A DNA stretch of 64,000 bases. Source: Ruegeria meonggei. Its GTDB lineage: Bacteria; Pseudomonadota; Alphaproteobacteria; Rhodobacterales; Rhodobacteraceae. Position numbers and translations under genes: made by a program. The notes beneath the pieces are model-generated. The model saw only the letters and a program-made list of their open reading frames with translations. It was not told the DNA's origin and searched no databases. The stretch spans positions 62,001-126,000 of the forward strand of contig NZ_FWFP01000001.1 in assembly GCF_900172215.1 (NCBI RefSeq), given 5' to 3'. Shown here piece after piece: positions 28,844-37,448 of this stretch (position 1 is its first letter; every line of letters starts with the position of its first letter).

Positions 28844-29769
28844 TGGAATTTCAGCACACAGCCTGCCTAGGCGGCGGCGTGATTGGGGCCAGCTGGGCGG
28901 CGCTGTTTCTGGCCTCGGGACGTTCGGTGGCGCTGTTTGATCCAGACCCGGAAGTGGAACGCAAAGTACGTAGCTACATCGACACCGCCTGGCCCGCGAT
29001 GACCGAGCTGGGGTTGACCCGCAATGGCGCACCTGACGCGATCACATTCCACACCAGCGCAGCCAGCGCGGTTGAAGGCGCTGCTTTTGTGCAGGAAAAC
29101 GTCCCCGAGCGGCTGCCCATCAAACACGCAACTTTCGCGCAAATCGAACCTGCCCTTGCACCGGATGCCATCGTCGCCAGTTCAGCCTCTGGCCTGACAC
29201 TCAGCCAGATGCAGCCCGGATGGACCGATCCGTCCCGCTTTGTACTTGGGCATCCCTTCAACCCTCCGCACTTGATCCCCCTGGTCGAGGTTCTGGGAAA
29301 TGAACAAACCGAAGATGGGGTGGTCGCAGCCGCGCAACGGTTCTACAAGGCCGTCGGTAAAACCACGATCCGTGTCCAAAAAGAAGTGCCCGGCCATGTC
29401 GCCAACCGCCTTCAGGCCGCGATCTGGCGCGAGGCGGTTAGCCTTATCATGTCCGGCGTTGCCTCGGTCGAGGATGTGGACAAGGCCGTATGGGCAGGTC
29501 CTGGCCTGCGCTGGGCGGCAATGGGACCGACCATGCTGTTCAACCTCGGTGCCGGAGAAGGCGGGTTGCAGGCGTTCTGCGATCACTTCACCGAGACATT
29601 CAATGGCTGGTGGGACGATCTGGGGCAGGTTCACCTGACCGACGAAGTCACGCAGACCCTGGTTCAAGGCGTTAAATCCGAAGCAGGCGGCATGTCCACT
29701 GCCGAGTTGGCGCAAACGCGCGACGCGCTGATTGTGGCGATGCAGAAATCGATGTCAGGCCTGCGCTAG
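28843..29769 (+). CDS. 3-hydroxyacyl dehydrogenase family enzyme, L-carnitine dehydrogenase-like
   Basis: The 308-residue enzyme has the NAD loop CLGGGVIGASWAALF (about 8-22) and SSASGLTLSQMQ. The His-containing LGHPFNPPHLIPLVEV motif follows, then GLRWAAMGPTML in the C-terminal domain. This is the layout of the single-domain 3-hydroxyacyl-CoA dehydrogenase relatives such as L-carnitine dehydrogenase and L-gulonate 3-dehydrogenase, which act on free 3-hydroxy acids. With a carnitine-type regulator and Rieske oxygenase in the same cluster, a carnitine-like or betaine substrate is favoured. It is the last gene of block A; the next gene is convergent. Confidence 0.83.
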   Translation: MEFQHTACLGGGVIGASWAALFLASGRSVALFDPDPEVERKVRSYIDTAWPAMTELGLTRNGAPDAITFHTSAASAVEGAAFVQENVPERLPIKHATFAQIEPALAPDAIVASSASGLTLSQMQPGWTDPSRFVLGHPFNPPHLIPLVEVLGNEQTEDGVVAAAQRFYKAVGKTTIRVQKEVPGHVANRLQAAIWREAVSLIMSGVASVEDVDKAVWAGPGLRWAAMGPTMLFNLGAGEGGLQAFCDHFTETFNGWWDDLGQVHLTDEVTQTLVQGVKSEAGGMSTAELAQTRDALIVAMQKSMSGLR

Positions 29770-29778
29770 CCCTGCCCA

Positions 29779-30489
29779 TTAAAACTCGGGCGGCCTGAGC
29801 CCGGCCTGAAACCAGCTGACCAGAGAGACGATGGAATAGACCGGCAGGTCGGTCGCCTTTTGAATGTCGGCAGCATAGGGGCACATATTCGTGCACTCCA
29901 ACACCAGCGCGCCCAGTTCAGGGTGGTTTTGTTTCATCGCCAGCGCGGCCTCGACATTGTCGGCGCGAGCCTTTTCAATATCCAGCACCAGTTCGTTGCC
30001 CAGAATCGCCCGCGTGAATTCCTGTCCGCCTTCGGTCGATCCGATGGGCGTCCCATCTGGTACCAGAGCGCTGCGCAAATGCTCGGTGGTGAGGGTTGAG
30101 GCTGAGATCGTCAACACCCCGGCGCGTTTGCCTGTGGGCAACAGCCGATTCACCATCTCGACCTGCATCAGGGATGAGGTGACAACGGGCACCGGAACCG
30201 CCTCGGACAGTTCCTTTTGGAAGAGGGACAGAAACCCGCAATTTGTGGTGATACCGTCCACCCCGTCTTCGACCAGACCACGCGCTGCGTCCACAAAGGC
30301 ATCCAGCAAACCCTCGGCCCTGCGTCGCACGACCAGATCGGGCGAGGCGTTCCGCACGATGCGGTAATGCACCGGGAACGGCCATGTCAGCGCGTTGCCC
30401 ATGTCACCCGGAATACGGGGAAACCGGGCATCCAGCATCAGTATCCCAACCGACGCGCCGTATATCGATTTTCCACCAGTCGCGATCAT
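29779..30489 (-). CDS. Aspartate/glutamate racemase family protein
   Basis: The 236-residue protein belongs to the Asp/Glu/hydantoin racemase and maleate isomerase superfamily. The paired catalytic cysteines are in GITTNCGFLS and VLECTNMCPY. The N-terminus has GILMLDARFPRIPGDMGN, common in uncharacterised members of this group. Racemase, isomerase or decarboxylase activity are all possible. It starts three bases after the GntR-type gene, so the two form one operon under that regulator. Confidence 0.8.
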   Translation of the reverse strand: MIATGGKSIYGASVGILMLDARFPRIPGDMGNALTWPFPVHYRIVRNASPDLVVRRRAEGLLDAFVDAARGLVEDGVDGITTNCGFLSLFQKELSEAVPVPVVTSSLMQVEMVNRLLPTGKRAGVLTISASTLTTEHLRSALVPDGTPIGSTEGGQEFTRAILGNELVLDIEKARADNVEAALAMKQNHPELGALVLECTNMCPYAADIQKATDLPVYSIVSLVSWFQAGLRPPEF

Positions 30490-30492
30490 TCC

Positions 30493-31191
30493 TCAGGCCT
30501 TTTCAATGATGCGGGCCGAGATGTCTTCAGACCCTTCCATATAGATGTTCGAGATACCATGACGCACAGCGTCCTGGACCTGATCCATCCGTTTGGCAAT
30601 ATGTCGGCTCAGAACCTCTGCCGCGCTGTTCTCGTCGCGCTCCAGCAACGCTTGCATGACTCGTTTATGTTCGTCTTTCGACCGCTGCACCCGGTCCAGG
30701 CTCATGGAAATCCAACGGATGTACCGGATACGTTCGTTGATGCGGCACAGCGTTTCAAACAGTTCCGAGTTGCCCGACAGGCGGGCGATGCCCAGGTGGA
30801 ACGCTTCATCCCGATTCACCGCCTCTTCTACGGTAAGACCGGTGATATCAATTCCGGTGGCGTAAAGCTCATCCTGCATGGCCTGCAATTCGTCATCGGT
30901 TGCCGTGGCGCAAGCTGACCGCACAGCGGCAACTTCGATAATCTGGCGCAGCTCGAACAGGTCGAACACACTTTTGGCGTCCAAAGCGCGGCAGAAAAAC
31001 CCCTGCCCTGGGCGGAAATCAAACATCTTTTCGGCTACCAACCGGTTCAGCGCCTCGCGCAGCGGCGTGCGGCTGACGCCAAGCTCTTTCGACAGCGCAA
31101 CCTCGTTCAGGCGATCGCCGGGGCGTAGGCGAAACGAAACCGCCATCTCTTTGACGCGCTCATAAATGTCATCAACCCGTGGACCCGCCAT
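30493..31191 (-). CDS. GntR family regulator, FadR/FCD type
   Basis: ATG 31191 (MAGPRVDDIYERVKE) begins the winged-helix domain; the in-frame extension upstream crosses the operator and is rejected. The 232-residue protein has LRPGDRLNEVALSKELGVSRTPLREALNRL, the FCD-family helix-turn-helix, followed by an all-helical FCD ligand domain (about 80-215) with metal-ligand-type residues in NRDEAFHLGIARLSGN. These domains usually bind a carboxylic acid ligand. A TATACA-N4-TGTATA palindrome 54 bases upstream is its likely operator, shared with the divergent TPP enzyme gene. Confidence 0.88.
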   Translation of the reverse strand: MAGPRVDDIYERVKEMAVSFRLRPGDRLNEVALSKELGVSRTPLREALNRLVAEKMFDFRPGQGFFCRALDAKSVFDLFELRQIIEVAAVRSACATATDDELQAMQDELYATGIDITGLTVEEAVNRDEAFHLGIARLSGNSELFETLCRINERIRYIRWISMSLDRVQRSKDEHKRVMQALLERDENSAAEVLSRHIAKRMDQVQDAVRHGISNIYMEGSEDISARIIEKA

Positions 31192-31234
31192 AACACCGCC
31201 TTTTGTCTTTCCGCACAGCTGCCACAGGTGGGGC

Positions 31235-31262
31235 TTGAAATCAATATACAAAACTGTATACA
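31235..31262 (+). promoter_or_regulatory. Divergent promoter region with GntR-type palindromic operator
   Basis: The perfect inverted repeat TATACA-AAAC-TGTATA (31245-31260) lies between the GntR gene and the TPP enzyme gene. TTGAAA (31235-31240) and TATACA (31257-31262) form a plus-strand promoter with a 16-base spacer, overlapped by the palindrome, so binding should repress the TPP gene and probably the regulator itself. Confidence 0.68.
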
Positions 31263-31294
31263 GCTCTGAACACAATTTGAAAGCGAGGCAAAAG

Positions 31295-32989
31295 ATGTCG
31301 GGAACAAATTATCTGACCGGAGCCGAGGCGATGGTGCACATGCTGAACGCGCATGGTGTGAAACACATGTTTGGCCTGTGCGGGGATACGACACTGCCCT
31401 TTTATGACGCGTTGGCGCAGATGGATCATGGGATCGAACATATCCTGACCCGCGACGAACGGCATGCAGCCTATATGGCCGACGGCTATGCCCGTGTGAC
31501 CGGCAAGCCCGGCGTGTGCGAGGGCCCGTCTGGCGGCGGCGCGACATACATCCTGCCCGGTGTGATCGAGGCCAATGAAAGCTCGGTCCCGATCCTGGCC
31601 ATCACTTCTGATGTGGCGACCACCAGCCGGGGAAAATACCCGCTGACCGAGCTGGATCAGGAAGCTCTGTTCAGGCCGTTGTCCAAGTGGAACGCCTCAT
31701 TAGATGATGCAACCCGCCTGCCCGCCATGGTGCGGGCTGCCTTTCGGGCGATGACCACAGGCACCCCTGGCGCGACACATCTGGCCTTGCCGTTTGACAC
31801 ACAGAAAGCACAGGTGGACGAGGCCGAAATTTGGGCCGACGCAAGGCACCAAACCTATCCCGCAGAACGCGCGGCCCCGGATCAAGCCGCAATTGAAACT
31901 GCGGCCGACATTCTGGCCGGGGCGAGCTCAGCCGTGGCGATCTGCGGCGGAGGTCCGGTTCTGTCAGGCGCAACGGATGCGTTGCACAATTTGGCCGCGC
32001 TGCTGGATATGCCGGTGGCGACAACTGTGTCTGGTCAGGGATCGATTGCGGAAAGAGACGCACTGGCTTTGGGCGTCGTGGGATCGAATGGCGGGGTCCC
32101 GGCAACGCGCTCGGTTGTGGACGCGGCAGATGTTGTTCTGTTCATCGGATGCCGCGCCGGATCGGTTACCACCGAACGTTGGCGCAGTCCGACACGCGAC
32201 GTCACCGTGATCCATATCGACAGCGATCCGATGGTCATCGGCGCCAACTATCAAACCGAGGTGGCTATCTGCGCTGATGCGCGGCTGGCGCTTGAGGCGT
32301 TGGTGAACACACTCGGCGAACGGGGTGACCTGCCTGCCCAGGGCGGCGCGGCCAAGGCGAAAACCGCGTGGGACGCCAAACTGGCGGCCTATGCCCCACT
32401 GGCCGCCAGCCGTGAAGCGCCGATCCGGCCCGAGGCCGTCATGGCCTCTCTCATGGATATTCTGGACGACGACGCCATTGTGGTAGCTGATCCGGGCACC
32501 CCCTGCCCCTATTTCAGCGCGCACTACCGCTGGCAAAAGCCGGGACGGCATTTCATTACCAATCGGGCCCATGGCGCGCTTGGCTATGCGCTGGGTGCTG
32601 CGATGGGCGCACATGTCGGTCGCCCTTCGGTCAAGACATTGGCGGTGATGGGTGACGGATCTTTTGGCTTTGCCTGTGGCGAGTTTGAGACCATGGTTCG
32701 GCACAACATGCCGATCACGTCAATCGTGTTCTCGAACGCCGTGTTCGGCTGGATCAAGGCCGGTCAGGATGCCGGGTTCGGGCAGCGATATTACAATGTC
32801 GATTTCAATCGAACGGACCACGCGGCCGTCGCCTCGGCCTTTGGCGTCAAATCATGGACGGTCAAGGACCCTGACGATTTGCGCCGTGTCCTGAAAGAAG
32901 CCATCGAACATGATGGTCCCACCCTGGTGGACATCCACTCGCAACCCCTTCACGAAGCAGCCGCGCCTGTGTCCGAGTGGGTGGCGTAG
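31295..32989 (+). CDS. Thiamine diphosphate-dependent enzyme, acetolactate synthase-like
   Basis: ATG 31295 follows GAGG at eight bases; the protein has 564 residues. The three usual TPP domains are present. The N-terminal pyrimidine-binding domain carries the activating Glu in TRDERHAAYMADGYAR, and a central domain has VVLFIGCRAGS. The C-terminal diphosphate-binding motif is GDGSFGFACGEFETMVRHNMPITSIVFSN. The FAD-binding trait of true acetolactate synthase is not evident. Likely roles are decarboxylation or carboligation of a 2-oxo acid. It faces the GntR/racemase operon across a shared operator. Its end overlaps the convergent LysR gene by 40 bases. Confidence 0.85.
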   Translation: MSGTNYLTGAEAMVHMLNAHGVKHMFGLCGDTTLPFYDALAQMDHGIEHILTRDERHAAYMADGYARVTGKPGVCEGPSGGGATYILPGVIEANESSVPILAITSDVATTSRGKYPLTELDQEALFRPLSKWNASLDDATRLPAMVRAAFRAMTTGTPGATHLALPFDTQKAQVDEAEIWADARHQTYPAERAAPDQAAIETAADILAGASSAVAICGGGPVLSGATDALHNLAALLDMPVATTVSGQGSIAERDALALGVVGSNGGVPATRSVVDAADVVLFIGCRAGSVTTERWRSPTRDVTVIHIDSDPMVIGANYQTEVAICADARLALEALVNTLGERGDLPAQGGAAKAKTAWDAKLAAYAPLAASREAPIRPEAVMASLMDILDDDAIVVADPGTPCPYFSAHYRWQKPGRHFITNRAHGALGYALGAAMGAHVGRPSVKTLAVMGDGSFGFACGEFETMVRHNMPITSIVFSNAVFGWIKAGQDAGFGQRYYNVDFNRTDHAAVASAFGVKSWTVKDPDDLRRVLKEAIEHDGPTLVDIHSQPLHEAAAPVSEWVA

Positions 32990-33870
32990 GACGCGATTGA
33001 AGGTGTCAGCTGGGCCAGAAACTCTTGTGCGATTGCAGATAGTGGACGCCCCTTGGCGGTGATGATGGCCAGATCCAGCATAACCGCAGGCCGGAACGGG
33101 CGGGTTTGATAGCCGCCTTCCGCGTCAAACGTCACGGTAAATGGGTCGATCACTGCAACGCCCATGCCCTGTTTGACAAAGCTCAGCAAATTTTCGGACA
33201 GGTGCGTGTGAATCTTGGTCCGCCACGTGCGACCCTCCGCCTGAAATATATCGCGGGTTCGGCGATGGGTCTGATGTTCCGGGCCCATGACGATAAAGGG
33301 CTCATCCTCCAGCAATTCCGCGGTCAGGACATCGTATTGGGTTAAGGGGCTGCCTTCGGGAAATGTGGCCAGCGTTTCGAAATGGAATTCCTGATAGTTG
33401 AGCGTGTCGTGCAGGATCGGCATCTCAACAACCCCCACCTCGAACAGGCCCGAAATCACCCATTCCTGAATTTTTGACGAATATTGCGATTGAAAACTAA
33501 CCGACAGGTTGGGCCGGCTGGCAGCGAACCGGGCGATTTCCTGTGGCATAAAGCCAAAAGACAGCAGATGCGGGGCCGCCACCTGCAACTGACCGGGATG
33601 CTTGTTCTGCAAATCGGTCACCGCCTGTGCCACGTGGTCTAGCCCGCGAACAACAGTGTCTACTTCACGAAACAGCAGCTCGGCTTCGGGGGTTGGTAAC
33701 AGCCTGCCTTTGTTACGCTCAAACAGCGGCAGGCGGGCTTCGCGCTCCAATTGGGCCAGAAGGTTGCTGATCCCCGGCTGCGAAATCCCCAGAACCGAGG
33801 CCGCACCCGTCACCGTTCCAGTCTCCATGATCGCATGAAACGCCTGCAATTGCCGAAACCGAAGAGACAT
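32950..33870 (-). CDS. LysR family transcriptional regulator
   Basis: The 306-residue protein has the LysR helix-turn-helix at the N-terminus (FRQLQAFHAIMETGTVTGAASVLGISQPGISNLLAQLE) and a periplasmic-binding-protein-like effector domain (about 90-295). It lies divergently from the enolase-superfamily gene with a 99-base gap holding an inverted repeat, the usual arrangement for a LysR activator and its target operon. It shares 40 bases of coding sequence at its end with the TPP gene on the other strand. Confidence 0.92.
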   Translation of the reverse strand: MSLRFRQLQAFHAIMETGTVTGAASVLGISQPGISNLLAQLEREARLPLFERNKGRLLPTPEAELLFREVDTVVRGLDHVAQAVTDLQNKHPGQLQVAAPHLLSFGFMPQEIARFAASRPNLSVSFQSQYSSKIQEWVISGLFEVGVVEMPILHDTLNYQEFHFETLATFPEGSPLTQYDVLTAELLEDEPFIVMGPEHQTHRRTRDIFQAEGRTWRTKIHTHLSENLLSFVKQGMGVAVIDPFTVTFDAEGGYQTRPFRPAVMLDLAIITAKGRPLSAIAQEFLAQLTPSIASYATHSDTGAAAS

Positions 33871-33879
33871 TGGCCTAAC

Positions 33880-33929
33880 TCATCATTTTTTCTGATGATC
33901 TTGCCATAACATAGTATTTGAAATGATAC
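33880..33929 (+). promoter_or_regulatory. LysR-type operator and promoter of the block C operon
   Basis: The inverted repeat TCATCA-N7-TGATGA (33880-33898) fits a LysR recognition site. TTGCCA (33901-33906) and TGATAC (33924-33929) with a 17-base spacer form a plus-strand promoter just downstream of it, as expected for LysR activation of the enolase-superfamily gene. Confidence 0.65.
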
Positions 33930-33969
33930 ACTTGCCACGGCACGGTTCTTTTACCAGACCGGAGTAACG

Positions 33970-35103
33970 ATGACCGACCTGCACCAGACCATCACGGGCT
34001 TTGACCTGTGGCATCTTGAACTGCCCGTCACCTCGCGGCGCGATCATGGAATCGGATCAGTTGAAGGAAGCTGCGAGGTCGTCATCCTGCGCCTGACATC
34101 CGAGGACGGAACTCAAGGGTTTGGCGAGGCCTCGCCCTGGTCGGTTTTCACCGGCACGCCCGAGGCGACATATGCGGCGCTGGATCGGTATCTGCGACCG
34201 CTGGTTGTCGGATCACGCGTTGCAGATCGTGCCGCCATCATGGCTAAAACAGCCTTTGCGGTTGCCCATTGCACCGAGGCCAAGGCAGCCCTGGAAACCG
34301 CGCTGCTGGACCTTGCCGGTCGCGTCAGCGCCGTGCCCGTTTGGGCGCTGTTAGGTGGCAAGTGCCGCGACACGATCCCGCTCAGTTGCTCAATTGCCAA
34401 CCCGGACTTCGCGCAGGATGTGGCGCTGTTGGAGCAATTGCAGGTAGACGGCGTGCGGATCGTAAAGCTGAAAACCGGGTTCCGAGATCATGCCTTTGAT
34501 ATTCTGCGGCTAGAGCATTTAGCCCAGAATTGCCCCGAATTCTCGGTCCGCGTGGACTATAATCAGGGGCTGACCGTTGAGGACGCGTCAGAGCAGGTGC
34601 GCGATGTCGCGCAGTTCAAACCGGATTTCATCGAACAACCGGTGCGCGCGCATCATTACGGAATGATGGCCACCCTGCGCGGTCAGATCGATGTGCCCCT
34701 TCTGGCCGATGAAAGCGTGTTTGGCCCCGAAGAGATGGAACGCGCCGCGCGCGAGGGGATTTGTGACGGTGTCTCGGTCAAGATCATGAAATCCGGCGGG
34801 CTGAGCCGCGGGCAGACCGTCGCGCGGATTGCGGCGGCGCATGGGCTCAGCGCTTATGGCGGGGACATGTTCGAGGCTGGCCTGGCCCATCTGGCCGGAA
34901 CCCATATGATTGCGGCGACCCCCGAAATCACACTCGGGTGCGAGTTCTATCAGGCTTCGTACTTCCTGAAGGAGGACATTCTGGAAGAGCCGTTTCTTGT
35001 GCAGAATGGCAAGGTCATCGTACCGGACAGCCCCGGTTTGGGAGGACGCCCTGATCTGGACAAGCTGGACCACTACGCTTTAGCCAAGGCGGTGGCGGCA
35101 TGA
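33970..35103 (+). CDS. Enolase superfamily enzyme, muconate-lactonising subgroup
   Basis: A 377-residue barrel enzyme. Catalytic and metal residues can be placed: Lys166-x-Lys168 (VKLKTG), Asp196 and Asn198 (VDYNQG), Glu222 (FIEQP), Asp247 (LADES) and Lys271 on the sixth strand ([10 protein letters not shown]). This Lys/Lys pattern is the muconate-lactonising subgroup, which includes cycloisomerases, dipeptide epimerases, proline-betaine epimerases and hydroxyproline dehydratases. The sequence is not close to what I remember of HpbD. An ATGA overlap couples it to a DadA-like oxidase gene, so epimerisation or dehydration of an amino- or imino-acid derivative is the best guess. Confidence 0.85.
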   Translation: MTDLHQTITGFDLWHLELPVTSRRDHGIGSVEGSCEVVILRLTSEDGTQGFGEASPWSVFTGTPEATYAALDRYLRPLVVGSRVADRAAIMAKTAFAVAHCTEAKAALETALLDLAGRVSAVPVWALLGGKCRDTIPLSCSIANPDFAQDVALLEQLQVDGVRIVKLKTGFRDHAFDILRLEHLAQNCPEFSVRVDYNQGLTVEDASEQVRDVAQFKPDFIEQPVRAHHYGMMATLRGQIDVPLLADESVFGPEEMERAAREGICDGVSVKIMKSGGLSRGQTVARIAAAHGLSAYGGDMFEAGLAHLAGTHMIAATPEITLGCEFYQASYFLKEDILEEPFLVQNGKVIVPDSPGLGGRPDLDKLDHYALAKAVAA

Positions 35104-36350
35104 GCGAGAAAAAAACCATCGCCATCATCGGCGCCGGGATTGTCGGCGTGTCCGCAGCTGTATGGCTGCAACGCGACGGGCACGAAGTGATCCTGATCGA
35201 CAAGGCCGGGCCCGGCGAAGGGACCTCACACGGCAATGGCGGGGTTTTGGCTTCGTGTTCCGTTGTGCCGGTCACAGTGCCGGGGCTGCTGGGCAAGGCG
35301 CCTCGAATGCTGTTCGACCGCTCGCAGCCCTTGTTCATGAAATGGGGGTACATCCCCAAGTTACTGCCGTGGCTGCTGCGCTATTTGAAACATGCCAACA
35401 CTGATGACGTAAACCATATTGCCGCCGCCCTGACCCCTATCGTGGGTGACAGCCTGAACGACCATCAAGCGCTGGCCCAAGGAACCGGGGCTGAGAAATG
35501 GATCACCCCGTCGGACTATTTGTTCCTATATGAAAACAGGCAACATTTCGAAGGCGACGCCTTTGGCTGGGATATCCGGCGCAAAAACGGGTTCACTTGG
35601 GACGAACTGGAAGGCCAAGCCTTTCACGACTATGACCCGGTGTTCAGCAAGGACATCAGCTTTGCCGCACGCCTGGGCGATCACGGGCATATCCGCGATC
35701 CGGGGCGTTATGTCAAAGATCTGGCTGCGCATGTCGAAGCCAACGGCGGCCGGATCATCCAGGCTGCGGTCGATGATGTGGCGCGCGAAAACGGCAAGGT
35801 GACCGGCGTGCGCGCTGGCGGCCACACCATTGCCTGCGACACCGCGATCGTCACCGCAGGCGTCTGGTCCGGCCCATTGGCCCGCAAACTGGGTGTTGCT
35901 GTTCCACTGGAAAGCGAACGCGGGTATCATCTTGAATTGGTGGAACCTTCCGCAATGCCCAAAAGCCCGGTTATGGTGGCCTCAGGCAAATTTGTTGCCA
36001 CCCCGATGGAGGGCCGCATCCGGCTCGCGGGGATTGTCGAATTCGGTGGGCTGGACGCGCCGCCATCGCGGGCTCCGTTCGAGTTGTTGCGCAAGAATGC
36101 CCAGTCTGTGTTACCGGGGATCACGTGGAAGGACGAAGTGGAATGGATGGGGCACCGGCCCGCCCCGGTGGATTCGATCCCGGTGATCGGAGAAGTCCCC
36201 GGAGCGGAAGGTGCCTACATGGGCTTTGGGCACCACCATATCGGCCTGACGGGAGGGCCAAAAACTGGACGCCTTTTGGCGCAGATGATCGCAGGAAGAA
36301 CACCCAATACGGATATGACCGTCTATGCGCCGTCACGATACAAAACATAA
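35100..36350 (+). CDS. FAD-dependent oxidoreductase, D-amino acid dehydrogenase-like (DadA family)
   Basis: The 416-residue protein starts with the FAD loop [28 protein letters not shown] (about 7-34) and [13 protein letters not shown], the DadA-family flavin contact. It ends with the second FAD segment [24 protein letters not shown]. It probably oxidises a D-amino or N-methylated amino acid and passes electrons to the respiratory chain. It starts inside the enolase-superfamily stop (ATGA). A hairpin and 50 bases separate it from the TRAP binding-protein gene. Confidence 0.87.
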   Translation: MSEKKTIAIIGAGIVGVSAAVWLQRDGHEVILIDKAGPGEGTSHGNGGVLASCSVVPVTVPGLLGKAPRMLFDRSQPLFMKWGYIPKLLPWLLRYLKHANTDDVNHIAAALTPIVGDSLNDHQALAQGTGAEKWITPSDYLFLYENRQHFEGDAFGWDIRRKNGFTWDELEGQAFHDYDPVFSKDISFAARLGDHGHIRDPGRYVKDLAAHVEANGGRIIQAAVDDVARENGKVTGVRAGGHTIACDTAIVTAGVWSGPLARKLGVAVPLESERGYHLELVEPSAMPKSPVMVASGKFVATPMEGRIRLAGIVEFGGLDAPPSRAPFELLRKNAQSVLPGITWKDEVEWMGHRPAPVDSIPVIGEVPGAEGAYMGFGHHHIGLTGGPKTGRLLAQMIAGRTPNTDMTVYAPSRYKT

Positions 36351-36354
36351 CAAA

Positions 36355-36372
36355 GCCGGTGCTCAAACCGGC
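36355..36372 (+). terminator. Short hairpin between the DadA-like gene and dctP
   Basis: GCCGGT-GCTCAA-ACCGGC forms a 6-bp stem just after the oxidase stop codon. With a weak following tract it may act as a partial terminator or as a processing barrier ahead of the strongly translated binding-protein gene. Confidence 0.45.
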
Positions 36373-36400
36373 CCATCTTATTAAACCAGGGAGACTAAAG

Positions 36401-37378
36401 ATGAAAAAACTGACAAGCCTTTTGGCAGCAACTGCGCTGACCGCAGCTGCGGCTGTTCCGGCAACAGCGGAAAAATGGGATATGCCGATGGCCTATTCGG
36501 CGTCGAATTTCCATTCCGCAACTGGTGCCGAGTTCGCCAAATGCGTCACCACCGGCACCGGCGGCGAGATTGAGATTGTGACCCACCCATCAGGCTCGCT
36601 GTTCAAAGGCGCCGATATCAAGCGTGCGATCCAGACTGGGCAAGCCCCGATTGGTGAGCGTCTGCTGTCCGGCCACCAGAACGAAAACGCGCTGTTCGGA
36701 TTTGACTCGATCCCGTTCCTGGCCACCTCATTCGACGACAGCGCCAAGCTGTGGGACGCTGCAAGGCCGTCGATTGAGAACCTGCTGGCCGAACAGAACC
36801 TGACGCTGCTGTATGCCGTACCGTGGCCACCGCAGGGCCTGTATTTCAAAGACGAGGTGAACTCGGTCGCAGATATGAAGGGCATCAAGTTCCGGTCGTA
36901 CAACAACGCCACATCGCGTTTGGCCGAACTGACCGGAATGCTACCGGTGACCATCGAAGCTGCAGAAATCAGTCAGGCATTCGCCACCGGTGTTGCGGAT
37001 TCCATGGTGTCCTCTGGATCAACGGGGTACGACCGCAAGGTCTGGGAAAGCCTAGATTATTTCTACGAAGTCGATGCCTGGCTGCCGCGCAATTATGTGA
37101 TGGTCAATTCGGACATCTGGTCCGGCGTGTCTGATGCCAACAAGAACGTGATCAAGGCTTGCGCCGAACTTGCAGAATACGCGGGCAACTGGAGGGCCAA
37201 GGAATACACCGGGTTTACCCTGCAAGGTCTACGGGACGGCGGTATGACTGTGGGCCCCGCGTCCGAGCAGATGACGAACGAACTTAAAGAGATCGGCGTC
37301 ACCATGACCAACGAATGGCTCGAAGCCTCTGGCGATGAAGGTAAAGCCATCGTCGACACCTTCAACTCGGCTCAGTAG
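36401..37378 (+). CDS. dctP: TRAP transporter substrate-binding protein (DctP family)
   Basis: ATG 36401 follows AGGGAG and begins a clear Sec signal peptide (MKKLTSLLAATALTAAAAVPATA, cut near residue 23). The mature protein has the DctP hallmark GIKFRSYNNATSRLAE with the carboxylate-binding arginine, and FATGVADSMVSSG. Total length is 325, as usual. It delivers an organic acid or zwitterion to the DctQM permease. The substrate is not determined by sequence but is probably that of the enolase/DadA-like enzymes encoded upstream. Confidence 0.92.
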   Translation: MKKLTSLLAATALTAAAAVPATAEKWDMPMAYSASNFHSATGAEFAKCVTTGTGGEIEIVTHPSGSLFKGADIKRAIQTGQAPIGERLLSGHQNENALFGFDSIPFLATSFDDSAKLWDAARPSIENLLAEQNLTLLYAVPWPPQGLYFKDEVNSVADMKGIKFRSYNNATSRLAELTGMLPVTIEAAEISQAFATGVADSMVSSGSTGYDRKVWESLDYFYEVDAWLPRNYVMVNSDIWSGVSDANKNVIKACAELAEYAGNWRAKEYTGFTLQGLRDGGMTVGPASEQMTNELKEIGVTMTNEWLEASGDEGKAIVDTFNSAQ

Positions 37379-37390
37379 TTTTGCTGACAG

Positions 37391-37414
37391 GGGCGGCAGT
37401 GTGAATTGCCGCCC
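37391..37414 (+). terminator. Intercistronic hairpin after dctP
   Basis: A perfect 8-bp G/C stem (GGGCGGCA with TGCCGCCC) around an 8-base loop lies in the dctP-dctQ gap. Such hairpins stabilise the upstream message or end part of transcription, so that binding protein exceeds permease. Confidence 0.72.
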
Positions 37415-37448
37415 GCTTTCCATCAAATAATAACAAAGCGGGGACAGC

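Noticed and set aside
31295-32989. Sulfoacetaldehyde acetyltransferase (Xsc), tempting because of the nearby sulfatase
   Set aside because: The N-terminal sequence does not match Xsc, and no phosphotransacetylase gene accompanies it.
33970-35103. Hydroxyproline-betaine epimerase HpbD
   Set aside because: The catalytic pattern fits the subgroup, but overall sequence differs much from remembered HpbD, so the specific name was not used.
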